Below are positions 33,112-41,749 of a DNA stretch of 64,000 nt, piece after piece. A program made the translations under genes and the position numbers. Within the stretch, counting starts at the first letter, position 1; each line of letters opens with the position of its first letter. The notes under the pieces are model-generated. The model did no database searches. It saw only the letters and a program-made list of their open reading frames with translations, and had not been told where the DNA came from. This stretch comes from Archangium gephyra. Lineage in GTDB: Bacteria; Myxococcota; Myxococcia; Myxococcales; Myxococcaceae. The stretch is taken from positions 3,976,501 to 4,040,500 of the forward strand of contig NZ_CP011509.1 of assembly GCF_001027285.1 (NCBI RefSeq), given 5' to 3'.

Positions 33112-34092
33112 ATGAAGAAGACGATCCGTTTGATGGGAGCCTGGATGGCGCTGCTGGTGGCGCTGGCTCTTCCGGGGATGGCCGAGGCCCATGGGGCCCG
33201 GGATGTGAAGGTGGAGCGGCGGGAGTTCCCGGTGCGGCTCGCCAACGGCCAGCGGTACACGGTGGTGGGCTACCTCTACTACCAGGGCAGCTTGAAGAAC
33301 CGCCCGGTGCAGATCCTCACCCATGGCATCACCTACAATCATGGCTACTGGGATCTGCCCGAGGTGGACGGCCAGGACTACTCGTATGCGCGGTACATGG
33401 CGCGCCGGCACTACGCGGTGCTCGCGTTGGACCTGCCGGGCACGGGCGAGAGCGACCGGCTGGACGGGGATGCGCTGGACCTGGCGGAGTCGGCGAGCGC
33501 CCTGCACCAGGTGGCGCGGCACCTCCGGGCCACGGCGGAGAAGAACACCTTCGAGACGCTCATCTACGTGGGGCACTCCAACGGAGCGCTCGTCTCCACC
33601 TTCGCGCAGGCGCAGTACGGGGATGCGCAGGCGGTGGTGAACACGGGCTGGCTGAACACCGCGCACTCGGTGCCGGTGGAGTCGGGCACGCTGCTGGAGT
33701 TCCTGAACCAGGGCCCCTACATCCGCATCCCCGGGGAGCTGCGCAGCGCGCTCTTCTATGCCCCGGAGTACTCCCATCCGGAGCTGGTCGCCTACGACAA
33801 CGAGACGGCGGACACGGTGACGCGCGGCCAGTACCTGGGCCTGCTGACGATGATGGGCTCGCCGGAGTCCATTCCGGCGGGGGACATCCGGGTGCCGGTG
33901 ATGGTGCAGCTGGGGGACAGGGACCTGGTGGCGTCGGCCTCCTACGCCGAGGCCGAGGCGAAGATGTACCCGCGTGCCCGCTCGGTGTGGGTGGACACGC
34001 TCGTCAACACCGGGCACGTCTTCAACGGCCACTACGGCAAGGAGCGGGGCTGGGCGGCGATCGATCTGTGGCTGCGCCTGGTGGTGCGCTGA
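33112..34092 (+). CDS. Secreted alpha/beta-hydrolase
   Basis: 326 aa from ATG 33112 with GGAGGG six bases before. Signal peptide 1-26 (PGMAEA). The canonical fold has an HGITYNHGYW oxyanion loop, LDLPGTGES, nucleophile S156 in YVGHSNGALV, an acid in QLGDRDLVA and catalytic His in NTGHVFNGHY. Substrate is not predictable; it may be a lipase, esterase or chloroperoxidase-type enzyme acting outside the cytoplasm. Upstream 33008-33111 holds its probable promoter. The stop lies three bases before the end of the convergent eut gene. Confidence 0.8.
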   Translation: MKKTIRLMGAWMALLVALALPGMAEAHGARDVKVERREFPVRLANGQRYTVVGYLYYQGSLKNRPVQILTHGITYNHGYWDLPEVDGQDYSYARYMARRHYAVLALDLPGTGESDRLDGDALDLAESASALHQVARHLRATAEKNTFETLIYVGHSNGALVSTFAQAQYGDAQAVVNTGWLNTAHSVPVESGTLLEFLNQGPYIRIPGELRSALFYAPEYSHPELVAYDNETADTVTRGQYLGLLTMMGSPESIPAGDIRVPVMVQLGDRDLVASASYAEAEAKMYPRARSVWVDTLVNTGHVFNGHYGKERGWAAIDLWLRLVVR

Positions 34093-34095
34093 GGC

Positions 34096-36417
34096 TCAGG
34101 ACGCGGAGGTGAGCTCGCCCAGGATGCGCGCCACCTCCGCCGCGGCGGCCTCGGGACGCAGGCTGGTGTCGGAGATGCCGGCCACCACCCGGGTGATGTT
34201 GTGGTCCACCGTGCCCGGCCGTGCCCAGACGCGGGCGGGAGGCGCGGTGACGTAGGCGGAGAAGCTGTGGTGCCCGGAGCCGGGGCGCTCGCCGACGACG
34301 TGGATGAGCGCGCGGGGCCCGTCCGCCGCCGCGTCCCCCAGGAGGAGCTCTCCCGCGCGGTAGCCGGCCCGCACGCGCCCCAGGGACAGCACGAGGTGCT
34401 CGGGCGCCACGCGGTGGCCGGCGGCCTCGAGCCGGGAGCGCAGCGCGGTGAGGAAGGGCCGCAGGTGGCCCTCGTCCATGAGCGAGCGCGCGTCCAGCCC
34501 ATCCGAGATGACCAGCTGCACGTCGTACTGGCCGGCATGGCGGGAGCGCAGGGACTCCAGCACGCGCTCGGAGGCGGGCTCGAGCTGCTCGCCGGAGGGC
34601 GGGTGGAGGATGTAGTCGCGGCGGGTGGCGGCGCGGGTGCGCAGGTGCACGGCGTTGGGCAGCGACGCGATGAAGTCCGGGGTGAGCTCGGACCAGAGGC
34701 CGGCCTTCGCGTCGTCGTAGAGCCGGCGCAGCTCGGCCTCCAGGGAGGGCTTCAGGTCCCACGGCTTCTCGCCATGGCCCACGGCGAGGGGCACCCCGCG
34801 GGCGCGCACCTCGTCCATCTGCCGCGCGGCCTCGGCGAGCACGTCCGCGTCCGGGCGTGTGTCGCCCTTGTGGCGGCGGTACTGGAGGTACACCCAGGCG
34901 GGGTCTCCGAAGTGCTCGGTGGGGCGGCCCTCCGCGTCGATGACGCCCAGCCGCTGGAAGAAGGCCCACATCCGGTCATCCACCTTGTAGCCGGACTGCT
35001 CGCGCAGGCGGACGTGGTCCTGGAAGCCCGTGGTCAGGTAGCTGAGCATCGGATCATTCCGGGTGGGCAGCGCCATGAGGTAGCCGGGGTTGGCCGGCAT
35101 GAGCTGCTCCAGGCACCAGCCCAGGTCATCCAGCGACACGTCCATGTGCAGGGTGGAGCAGACGTCCAGGCCGATCGTCAGGCCGTGCAGCTTGCCCATG
35201 ACGATGTCCTCGAGGCAGCAGCGCACCAGTTGCTCGCGGGTGCGGAACACCTCGGGGCCGATGAAGCCGGCCACGTCGTTGACGATGACGTGTGGGGCGG
35301 GCTCGCGGCCGGCGCGGGCCTGCGCGGCGGCGACGCGCTGGGTGAGGGCGCGCGAGAAGCCGTACTTGCGCGACTCGTGCACCACCATGTCCACCCCGGC
35401 GGCATGGCCGTTGGTGGCGTCGGCGCCCTGGCCCGTCTCGAAGTACATGCCCCAGCGCCCGGTGCGCGCCGCGGCGTGCGTCTCCATCTTCTCCAGGGTG
35501 ACGTCGAAGGTGCGGTTGGCGGCCTCGGTGCTGCCGAGGCTCTGGAACCAGATGCCGGTGGTGCCCGGCTGCATGGCCTCCACCACCGCCTGCACGTCCA
35601 CGTGCGCGAGCACGCAGTGCGGCATCACGTCCCGCAGCCCGAACGTCACCAGGAGCTCGTGCAGGGCGGACTCCACGGCGGCCACGGACTCGGGCGCCGA
35701 GGACACCGGGTTGGTGCCGAGCACCACGTCGCCCAGGGCGAAGCTCCACCCGTTGAAGACCTGCCAGCGGATGTCGTCCGGGTGGTCCGTGGGCGAGTTG
35801 GGCTGGATGCGCGCGCCCAGGTAGCCCTTCGCGCCCACCTTGCTGCCGGGGAGCGGGTTGAAGACCTTGCGCCCCACGGCGGCGAGCTCCTCGTTGCTCA
35901 TCAGCTTCACCACGCAGCCGATGACGTCGCTGCTCAGCCCGCCCTTGAGCTCATGGATGTCCGCCTCGCTCGCGGAGAGCAGGAAGGCCTTGAGCTCGCC
36001 CAGCGTCCAGCTCGCGGTGCGCGCCTGCGCCGTCGCGTCGAGGGCTCCCTGCATGTACGAGTAGAGCCGCTCCTCGATGAGCGGGTATGCGTCCAGGTCG
36101 CCGATGCGCGTGCGCGCGAGCAGCTCCCGGGCGTTGCGGCGGGACGCCTCGTCGGCCGCGGCGACGCCGATGGCCGCGTCCCCCTCCTTGAACTCGTTCG
36201 CCGCGCCCACCACCTGCTGGTACAGCCGGGGCTCGAAGGCGCCGTGGACGCGCCGCACGTAGGCGAACACGTCCTCGCCGGGCAGCAGGTGGGGGATGGA
36301 GACGCGGGCCGGGGCGCTCTCGTGGGAACGGGCGGCCTCGGCGCTGGTGCCGGGGACAGGCGCCGCGGGGAGCGGCTCGGGGTGCTGCTCACGGGGCTGC
36401 GTCAGGCTTTCCGCCAT
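34096..36417 (-). CDS. Fused ethanolamine ammonia-lyase (EutB-EutC in one chain)
   Basis: 773 aa from ATG 36417 with a GAGGTGA site; a frame-compatible start at 36534 adds a low-complexity tail and is unlikely. Residues about 35-560 match the large subunit EutB: YVRRVHGAFEP, FNPLPGSKVGAKGYLGARIQPNSPTDHPDDI, HVIVNDVAGFIGPEVF, EHFGDPAWVYLQYRRHKGD. From about 570 on it is EutC-like: DYILHPPSGEQL, DVQLVISDGLDARSL near 630, VGERPGSGHHSFSAY, and a final RPGTVDHNITRVVAG. The enzyme splits ethanolamine to acetaldehyde and ammonia using adenosylcobalamin. Large and small subunits are normally separate genes; here they are one ORF with a shortened EutC N terminus. No other eut genes, reactivase or microcompartment shell genes are in the window. 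Confidence 0.88.
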   Translation of the reverse strand: MAESLTQPREQHPEPLPAAPVPGTSAEAARSHESAPARVSIPHLLPGEDVFAYVRRVHGAFEPRLYQQVVGAANEFKEGDAAIGVAAADEASRRNARELLARTRIGDLDAYPLIEERLYSYMQGALDATAQARTASWTLGELKAFLLSASEADIHELKGGLSSDVIGCVVKLMSNEELAAVGRKVFNPLPGSKVGAKGYLGARIQPNSPTDHPDDIRWQVFNGWSFALGDVVLGTNPVSSAPESVAAVESALHELLVTFGLRDVMPHCVLAHVDVQAVVEAMQPGTTGIWFQSLGSTEAANRTFDVTLEKMETHAAARTGRWGMYFETGQGADATNGHAAGVDMVVHESRKYGFSRALTQRVAAAQARAGREPAPHVIVNDVAGFIGPEVFRTREQLVRCCLEDIVMGKLHGLTIGLDVCSTLHMDVSLDDLGWCLEQLMPANPGYLMALPTRNDPMLSYLTTGFQDHVRLREQSGYKVDDRMWAFFQRLGVIDAEGRPTEHFGDPAWVYLQYRRHKGDTRPDADVLAEAARQMDEVRARGVPLAVGHGEKPWDLKPSLEAELRRLYDDAKAGLWSELTPDFIASLPNAVHLRTRAATRRDYILHPPSGEQLEPASERVLESLRSRHAGQYDVQLVISDGLDARSLMDEGHLRPFLTALRSRLEAAGHRVAPEHLVLSLGRVRAGYRAGELLLGDAAADGPRALIHVVGERPGSGHHSFSAYVTAPPARVWARPGTVDHNITRVVAGISDTSLRPEAAAAEVARILGELTSAS

Positions 36418-36537
36418 GGCGAACTCACCTCGGGGGCAGAGGCTAGTGCTGCCCCGGCTGGGTGTCACGGGGGGCCCGGGAGTGGGATGCCTTCCGCGTG
36501 ACGCTGGCGTCAAACGCGGAGGGGTACCCGACAAATT

Positions 36538-37098
36538 TCAGCGGGTTCCGCCGGCCTGGGCGCGCAGGTGCTCCAGGTAGAAGGCCACCACCACCAGCGA
36601 GTGGGTGATGGCCCCACCCAGGATGAGCTGGGGCACGGCCGAGCGGGGGTGCAGCTCCACGGCGATGTCCTCCCCCGCGTCCTGCTTGCCCTCGTGCCGC
36701 TTCTCGCAGTCGAGCGCCAGGTAGCTGTGGCAGATGTTGCTCTGGATGGCGGGGTTGGGGTGCACCTGTCCGAGCCTCACCACGCGGCCCGGCACGTACC
36801 CCGTCTCCTCCTCCAGCTCGCGCGCGGCGGCCGCCCCGGGCTCCTCTCCCGGCTCCACGAGGCCGCCGGGAACCTCCAGCGTCGTCTCCTGGGTGCCGAA
36901 GCGGAACTGGCGGATGAGCACCAGCTGGTCGTCCTTCGTCACCGCGATGACGTTCACCCAGTCGGCGCTGTCGATGACGACGCGGGGATGCTCGTGGCCG
37001 GTGCGCGGGTCCGCCACCATGTCCTGGCGCACCTTGAGGACGCGGTAGTCGTACTCCAGGCCCCGGCGCAGGCGGGGCCACGGTTTGATGGAGCTCAT
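36538..37098 (-). CDS. Nudix hydrolase, ADP-ribose pyrophosphatase type
   Basis: 186 aa. A complete Nudix box runs from GGLVEPGE to REL-EETGY (GX5EX7REUXEEXGU), which binds Mg2+ for cleavage of a nucleoside diphosphate derivative. The preceding VIAVTKDDQLVLIRQFRFG and the following HPNPAIQSNICHSYLA resemble ADP-ribose/ADP-sugar pyrophosphatases. Cytoplasmic. Lies between eutBC and the SirB1-like gene on the same strand, four bases after the latter's stop. Confidence 0.85.
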   Translation of the reverse strand: MSSIKPWPRLRRGLEYDYRVLKVRQDMVADPRTGHEHPRVVIDSADWVNVIAVTKDDQLVLIRQFRFGTQETTLEVPGGLVEPGEEPGAAAARELEEETGYVPGRVVRLGQVHPNPAIQSNICHSYLALDCEKRHEGKQDAGEDIAVELHPRSAVPQLILGGAITHSLVVVAFYLEHLRAQAGGTR

Positions 37099-37102
37099 CG
37101 GC

Positions 37103-37957
37103 TCAGTTCAACAGCTCGGCGCGCTCGCGCAACTCCCGGGCCGTCAACTCCAGCCGATCCCTGTCCGGCGCCTCCGGCGACAGCTCCAGGCAGCGCTCCA
37201 CGTCCTTGAGGGCCGCCCGGTAGGCCCCCAGGTTGGCGAGCAGGGCCGCCCGGGTGCGCAGCTCGCCTGGATGGTTGGGGGCCAGCATCAGCAGCAGATC
37301 CACCACCGCGAGGCCCCGCTCGCTCTCGTCGCGCTCCAGGTACACCCGGCGCAGGTTGGACAGCATCCGGTAGGTGATGAGCTCCACCGGCGCTGGCGCC
37401 AGCATGGAGGGGTTGAAGCGCAGCTGCGGCGCCACCCGCTCCAGCAGCTCCTTGCAGCCCTCCTCGGTGAGGATCTCCCCGCCGTGGTACGGGTCCACCA
37501 CCAGCTTGTGGTCCCCCGCGCTGCAGGCCACCAGGAAATGCCCGGGGAAGGGCACGCCATAGAGGGGAATGCCCGCGCGCCGCGCCACCTCCAGGTACAC
37601 CACCGAGAGGGTGATGGGCAGGCCCACCTTCCGCTCCAGCACCTGGTCCAGGAAGCTGTTCTCCGGCGCCTGGTAGTCGTCCTCGTTGCCGCGGAAGCCC
37701 TCGATGTCCGCGAGCACATGACGCAGCGCGGTAAGCCCGGCGAGCACCTCGCCATGGCCGGTGTGCCGCTCCATCTCCAGCTGCACCCGGGCCGCCAGCG
37801 CGTCCAGCGTGTGCAGGTACGCCGAGGCGTCCAGCTCCGGCCGGTTGAGCGTGGCGATGGCCAGCGCCGCCAGATCCAGCCGTGGCGGATCCGACGCGAG
37901 CGCGGAAAGGAGGCGTTCGCGGGATACCGGCGGGCTCAAGGTCGAGGTGATGCTCAC
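37103..37957 (-). CDS. SirB1-family transglutaminase-like/TPR protein
   Basis: 284 aa from GTG 37957 (or TTG 37981; neither has a strong ribosome site). Residues 50-190 are SirB1-like: RGNEDDYQAPENSFLDQVLERKVGLPITLSVVYLEVARR is a family signature region, with GVPFPGHFLV following. The C-terminal 90 residues look like tetratricopeptide helices (LAVVDLLLMLAPNHPGELRTRAAL, LKDVERCLELSPE). SirB1 proteins have a transglutaminase-like fold but usually lack clear catalytic activity; role unknown. Four bases separate it from the Nudix gene. Confidence 0.8.
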   Translation of the reverse strand: MSITSTLSPPVSRERLLSALASDPPRLDLAALAIATLNRPELDASAYLHTLDALAARVQLEMERHTGHGEVLAGLTALRHVLADIEGFRGNEDDYQAPENSFLDQVLERKVGLPITLSVVYLEVARRAGIPLYGVPFPGHFLVACSAGDHKLVVDPYHGGEILTEEGCKELLERVAPQLRFNPSMLAPAPVELITYRMLSNLRRVYLERDESERGLAVVDLLLMLAPNHPGELRTRAALLANLGAYRAALKDVERCLELSPEAPDRDRLELTARELRERAELLN

Positions 37958-38008
37958 GGCGGGAAGGACTAACCCAGGCAAGAGGGAACGGCAAAGGCAG
38001 GCAGGCAG

Positions 38009-38287
38009 TCAGCCCCGGGGGGGGTCGGGGGGCAACAACCGGCCCTTGAGCTCCGCACGCATCGCTATCTGGGCGGAAATGAGTCCCGAAAGGAGACCGT
38101 CCTCGAACTCAAAAGTCGGGTGTTCCTTGAGTTTCGGGAAGTCGTGGGGGTTGCGGAGCTCCTCGGGAGTGATGTTGGGGACCACCTCGCGGGCGAGGCG
38201 GAGGACCTTGGCCTGCTGCTGGGAAATCATCCGCTCGAAGAGCTTGCCGGCAATCTCCAGCATCTCGAGTCCGCTCTCTTCCGTCAT
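38009..38287 (-). CDS. Small hypothetical protein
   Basis: 92 aa from ATG 38287 (an in-frame start at 38305 is possible). It is mainly helical and mixed in charge: MLEIAGKLFERMISQQQAKVLRLAREV, then NPHDFPKLKEHPTFEFEDGLLSGL. No signal peptide, no cysteines and no recognised domain. The sequence composition and good start context suggest a real gene. It follows the YiiX-like gene by 28 bases and precedes the SirB1-like gene, all on the minus strand. No function can be offered. Confidence 0.65.
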   Translation of the reverse strand: MTEESGLEMLEIAGKLFERMISQQQAKVLRLAREVVPNITPEELRNPHDFPKLKEHPTFEFEDGLLSGLISAQIAMRAELKGRLLPPDPPRG

Positions 38288-38315
38288 GGGTCTGCTTGGC
38301 CTCACTGCTGGAGTC

Positions 38316-39926
38316 TCACTGCTGGGCGATGTCCCACTTGGTCCGGCGCCAGGTGCGCCGGAAGGACTCTACATCGCCCTGGACCGCATCCCGCTCCTGC
38401 TCGCGGCCGTCGAGGAACGCAACGAAATCGAGCTGCTGTCCGGGCTGGCCGTACTCGGAGTCGAAGAGGCGGACAATCTCATTGGCGGGCAGGGTGCGCC
38501 GGCCGGCCACGTCCACCAGGCCGATGCGCACGCCCCGCATCTCCTGGGAGGGGGCATAGGACTTGTAGACGAGCTCGGTGCACACGAGGGTGGAGTCGGA
38601 GAAGAAGTCGAAGTTGAAGTCATAGGGCCGGCCCTGGAGGTGGAAGGCGCGGGCGATGGCGCGGGCCTTCTCCACCGGGGACAGGCGCGGGCGCAGGACG
38701 CCGAGGTAGTCCACGTGCATGCCGTGCTCGGGGCCGGTGAAGGAGACACCCTCGCTGATGGATTCGATGATGCGCAGTGCGTCGCCGTGGCTGTCCGGGG
38801 CGGAGTAGGTGGCCCACTTGGAGGGGTACTCGCGCGCCAGGTGCTGGGCGAGCGTCTGGGGGGAGCCCGGCAGCGTCTTCAGCCAGTCGCGCACCCCCGG
38901 GTCGCCATCGAGGAAGGTGGCCCAGTCCTGGGGCGTGCCCACGTAGAGCTCGGCATGGGGCCAGAAGCCGGGCAGGCCGATGTTGGAGAGGTACCAGTTC
39001 TGCCGGGCCACCAGGATATCGCCCGGCTGCATGTGGGCCAGGAGGGCGAGTGTCTGCTCGCGGCGGATGAGGGGTTGGCCGATGCGCTTCACCCGGGTGT
39101 CGCCCATCCACTCGGCCACCGAGCGCTGCACGGGGAAGACGGCGTGGGCGGTGGAGTCCTTGAGCACGTCCGCGCCGGCCTTGGCGAAGAGGGTGAAGCC
39201 GCGCTTGAGCAGCTTGCTCCGGGCCGCCTTGGAGTTGAGCCGCGTCTCCTGGAGGAGCCACACGGCGCGGCGCACGTTGAGGATGCCCGTTTTCTTGAGC
39301 AGGGGGCGGAGCTGCTCGGCGTAGGTATCCCCCGTCATGAGCTGGGTGGTGGTGGAGACGTGGATGGCCTTCTCCTTGAAGCGGGCGAAGGTGCCGGCGG
39401 GCAGGCCGTACTCCTCGGCGGGCTCGTCCAGGAGGACCTCGAGCTGCTTGCGGCCGCTGGTGAGCTCCGCGTACGTGAGCCCGTGGGCCAGCTCCGTGGT
39501 GAGCGCGCCGTGGGTGAGCAGGAAGCCCCAGGCGTGCTTCGTCTGCCGGGTGAGGGCGGGCACCTTGACGAAGTCCCAGTAGCGCTGGCGGAGCAGCTCG
39601 AGCGAGGCGAAGTAGTCGGAGAAGGCCGCCCAGGTGGTGAGCAGGGTGCGCTTCTCGTCCGGCGTGTAGGGGATGTCCTGCTTGCGCTCGTAGAGGCCGC
39701 GTGTCTTGGAGATCTGCTCCTGCAGGGCGCGCAGACCCTGGGCGTAGCGCTCGATGGCCTCGAGGTCTTCGAGGGCCTGGTCCACGAAGGCGCCCTCGTC
39801 GAGCGAGTAGACGCTCGTGGCGTCGGAGTCGGAGGACGGGGCCTGGGGTGCCTGGGGAGCGGGCGGGGGAGCGGCGGGAGGCGGGGTGAGCGCCAGCCAG
39901 GTGACGAGCAGGGGGGTGAGGAGCAT
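38316..39926 (-). CDS. Exported YiiX-like cysteine hydrolase (permuted NlpC/P60 fold)
   Basis: 536 aa from ATG 39926, with a signal peptide (MLLTPLLVTWLALTPPP) and a Pro/Ala-rich spacer to about residue 40. The first 270 residues are helical with no recognised motif. The C-terminal part has MQPGDILVARQNWYLSNIGLPGFWPHAELYVG, where His is in the permuted papain-like position, and STLVCTELVYKSY carrying the catalytic Cys, matching YiiX/YebB-type proteins related to lipid or peptidoglycan hydrolases. Likely acts outside the cytoplasm, but the first half is long for the family. No good ribosome site is seen. Start of a minus-strand run of genes extending to eutBC. Confidence 0.75.
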   Translation of the reverse strand: MLLTPLLVTWLALTPPPAAPPPAPQAPQAPSSDSDATSVYSLDEGAFVDQALEDLEAIERYAQGLRALQEQISKTRGLYERKQDIPYTPDEKRTLLTTWAAFSDYFASLELLRQRYWDFVKVPALTRQTKHAWGFLLTHGALTTELAHGLTYAELTSGRKQLEVLLDEPAEEYGLPAGTFARFKEKAIHVSTTTQLMTGDTYAEQLRPLLKKTGILNVRRAVWLLQETRLNSKAARSKLLKRGFTLFAKAGADVLKDSTAHAVFPVQRSVAEWMGDTRVKRIGQPLIRREQTLALLAHMQPGDILVARQNWYLSNIGLPGFWPHAELYVGTPQDWATFLDGDPGVRDWLKTLPGSPQTLAQHLAREYPSKWATYSAPDSHGDALRIIESISEGVSFTGPEHGMHVDYLGVLRPRLSPVEKARAIARAFHLQGRPYDFNFDFFSDSTLVCTELVYKSYAPSQEMRGVRIGLVDVAGRRTLPANEIVRLFDSEYGQPGQQLDFVAFLDGREQERDAVQGDVESFRRTWRRTKWDIAQQ

Positions 39927-40106
39927 CGGAAATCCCGGAGGAGGTCTGCGGAGCGGCAGTCTACCCTGGCCCTGGCCGGAAGGCTGCCCGGGAGGCAGGG
40001 ACGAGGGGGCGATGCCGAGGTGGCCCGCCAGACATTCCATCCCCACGTTGAAGCCGAGGCCCGGGAGTGGAGAGGGACACCCGGGCGGAAAGGCACAGGA
40101 CACGAG

Positions 40107-40424
40107 ATGGCATTCGGATTTGCGGAGAACCCGGCACTCTCCATCACGCCCCACCTGGACTCCGTGGACTACCCGGCCACGCGCGAGCAGATCGTCGCGG
40201 CCGCGGCGGACAACGGTGCGTACGTGGACATCATCAACGTCCTCAAGTCGCTGCCACGGGAGGACTACCAGTCGCGCGAGGAGGTGATGAGGGATCTGGC
40301 GGAGGCGGCGCGGCGTTTCGCGAGCGGAGGCCTGCGGGATGATGACGGGGTGGATCGGGATCGGCGCAACATCGGCCGGGACCTGGTGGAGAACGCCCCG
40401 GATGGGAACTCGCGGCATCCGTAG
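40107..40424 (+). CDS. DUF2795 protein
   Basis: 105 aa from ATG 40107 with an AGGA site. Residues 20-70 carry the DUF2795 helix bundle (VDYPATREQIVAAAADNGAYVDIINVLKSLPREDYQSREEV), a small domain with an alternating hydrophobic pattern typical of stress-induced or DNA-associated small proteins. The tail is Asp/Arg-rich and likely disordered. Function unknown. Diverges from the YiiX-like gene. Confidence 0.75.
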   Translation: MAFGFAENPALSITPHLDSVDYPATREQIVAAAADNGAYVDIINVLKSLPREDYQSREEVMRDLAEAARRFASGGLRDDDGVDRDRRNIGRDLVENAPDGNSRHP

Positions 40425-40578
40425 TCACGGGTGACGACGTTGAGCAGTCGAGGCGCTCGCGGGCGCCGGCCACCAGAGGCCGGTCCTCGCGGGCGCTGTG
40501 TTTTTCCGGTGCGCGGTGGCTTCTCTCGCGGTCCGCTGTGTAGGCTTCGAGGTCCTTCGGGCTCAGGGGGCCAGGGCG

Positions 40579-40815
40579 ATGAACCGCTTATACGTGGTGG
40601 CATGGATGCTGGTGCTGATGCTCGATACAGCGTGCCCCGTGGGCGGTGACGCGGGAGTCCTGCACCAGGCCCTGCTCAGGGACAGCATCAAGAAGTTGGC
40701 TGGTGCCAGTTGCCAACCCGCGGACATCTGGAAGGAGTGTGGGCCAATCCAGGAGGATTACGATGCCTGCAAGGCCGCTTGTGAGGAGGAGATGGCGAGA
40801 AGGAGCCGGGAATGA
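40579..40815 (+). CDS. Small exported Cys-containing protein, partner of Cys-rich gene
   Basis: 78 aa from ATG 40579. A hydrophobic N terminus (MNRLYVVAWMLVLMLDTAC) is a signal peptide; C19 is not in a canonical lipobox because the -3 residue is Asp. The mature part has four more cysteines in C-x7-C and C-x3-C spacing (CQPADIWKECG, DYDACKAACEEE). The stop overlaps the start of the next Cys-rich gene (ATGA), so they are translated together. Unknown function. The tail DYDACKAACEEEMARRSRE resembles a remnant at 41694-41749. Confidence 0.6.
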   Translation: MNRLYVVAWMLVLMLDTACPVGGDAGVLHQALLRDSIKKLAGASCQPADIWKECGPIQEDYDACKAACEEEMARRSRE

Positions 40816-41693
40816 CGTGGCGAGCCCGGCTTGCCGTCCTGCTGGCCTCCTCATTGGCAATCCCGTTGATGTGGGCGCTGAACGGGCTGCTGCTGGGGGA
40901 TCTGAAGACGTCCAACACGCACGAGCATGGCAGCAGGATTGTTCCCATGCTTCCGCCAGACGAGACGAGACGGCTGCTCACTTTCGAGAAACCGTGCCGC
41001 GGAGATGAGGACTGCGACGCTCCGCTCGTCTGCCTGCGAGGAAAGTTGATGTGGAAGGCCGCCTGCGTGGCCAGTCAGTGTGCGACGGATGTGGATTGCA
41101 GCGAAGGACTCTCCTGCTACCCGATCCGTACAGGTGAACGTGTGGTTCGCAGGTGTGGGGCCCCAGGCAAGGCGACAGAGGGGATGTTTTGCGTGGAATT
41201 GCCCCTCAAACCGGAAATGGGGTGCGCGCCAGGTCTGATGTGTACCGACAAGAGATGCCGCCGCACCTGCCGGCTCCAGGAGCCCCAGGGCTGCTCCAGT
41301 GGATATTTTTGTAGCGCCGAGGACGTGAAGAGCCCCGTGTGCCTGCCGACCTGTGAGGGGCAATCTTGTCCTGCGGGACAACGATGCGTGTCGCTGACAC
41401 ATGGGGCCTCCATATGCGCGCGGGTTCATGGAGCGGATTGCCAGCTCAATCCGTGCCCGGCGGAGCAGGTGTGCGACGTCTCGGCCCAAGAGCTGAAGAG
41501 TGACGTCTGGATGAAGTGCGCGCTTGCGTGTGGCGAACAAGGGCCCTCGTGCCCCGAGGGGTACTCGTGCATGAGCGAGCGCTGCCACCAACAGTGCAAC
41601 TCGGATGCTCCAGATGCCTGCGGGCCGGGGGAGAAATGTGTGGGATTCTCCGAGAGCCAACCCGGGTTTTGTATCGTCGACTCCGGGGCGTGA
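40812..41693 (+). CDS. Cysteine-rich secreted protein, first tandem copy
   Basis: 293 aa from ATG 40812. A hydrophobic signal/anchor (LAVLLASSLAIPLMWALNGLLLG) is followed by about 250 residues with more than thirty cysteines arranged in short units: CRGDEDCDAPLVC, CATDVDCSEGLSC, GCAPGLMCTDKRC, SCPAGQRCV, NPCPAEQVCD, SCPEGYSCMSERC. The spacing resembles disulfide-rich repeats of secreted myxobacterial proteins. Clearly paralogous to the gene at 41746-42624 over the whole length. No catalytic motif. Probably exported and disulfide-bonded; role unknown. Confidence 0.75.
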   Translation: MTWRARLAVLLASSLAIPLMWALNGLLLGDLKTSNTHEHGSRIVPMLPPDETRRLLTFEKPCRGDEDCDAPLVCLRGKLMWKAACVASQCATDVDCSEGLSCYPIRTGERVVRRCGAPGKATEGMFCVELPLKPEMGCAPGLMCTDKRCRRTCRLQEPQGCSSGYFCSAEDVKSPVCLPTCEGQSCPAGQRCVSLTHGASICARVHGADCQLNPCPAEQVCDVSAQELKSDVWMKCALACGEQGPSCPEGYSCMSERCHQQCNSDAPDACGPGEKCVGFSESQPGFCIVDSGA

Positions 41694-41749
41694 GCAGCGC
41701 TCGGTTTGCGGAATGCATCGAGGAGCGCAACAAGAGGGACCGGAAATGA
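41694..41749 (+). pseudogene. Remnant of a duplicated small-gene C terminus
   Basis: In the frame ending at 41749 the last codons read about FAECIEERNKRDRK followed by a TGA that overlaps the ATG of the second Cys-rich gene. This mirrors the end of the 78-aa gene (DACKAACEEEMARRSRE and an ATGA overlap). The intergenic DNA therefore looks like the tail of a second copy of the small gene, left after a tandem duplication of the pair. No start or signal peptide remains. Confidence 0.5.

Noticed and set aside
34096-36417. Ethanolamine utilisation microcompartment
   Set aside because: Only the fused ammonia-lyase is present; no shell proteins, EutA or alcohol dehydrogenase nearby.
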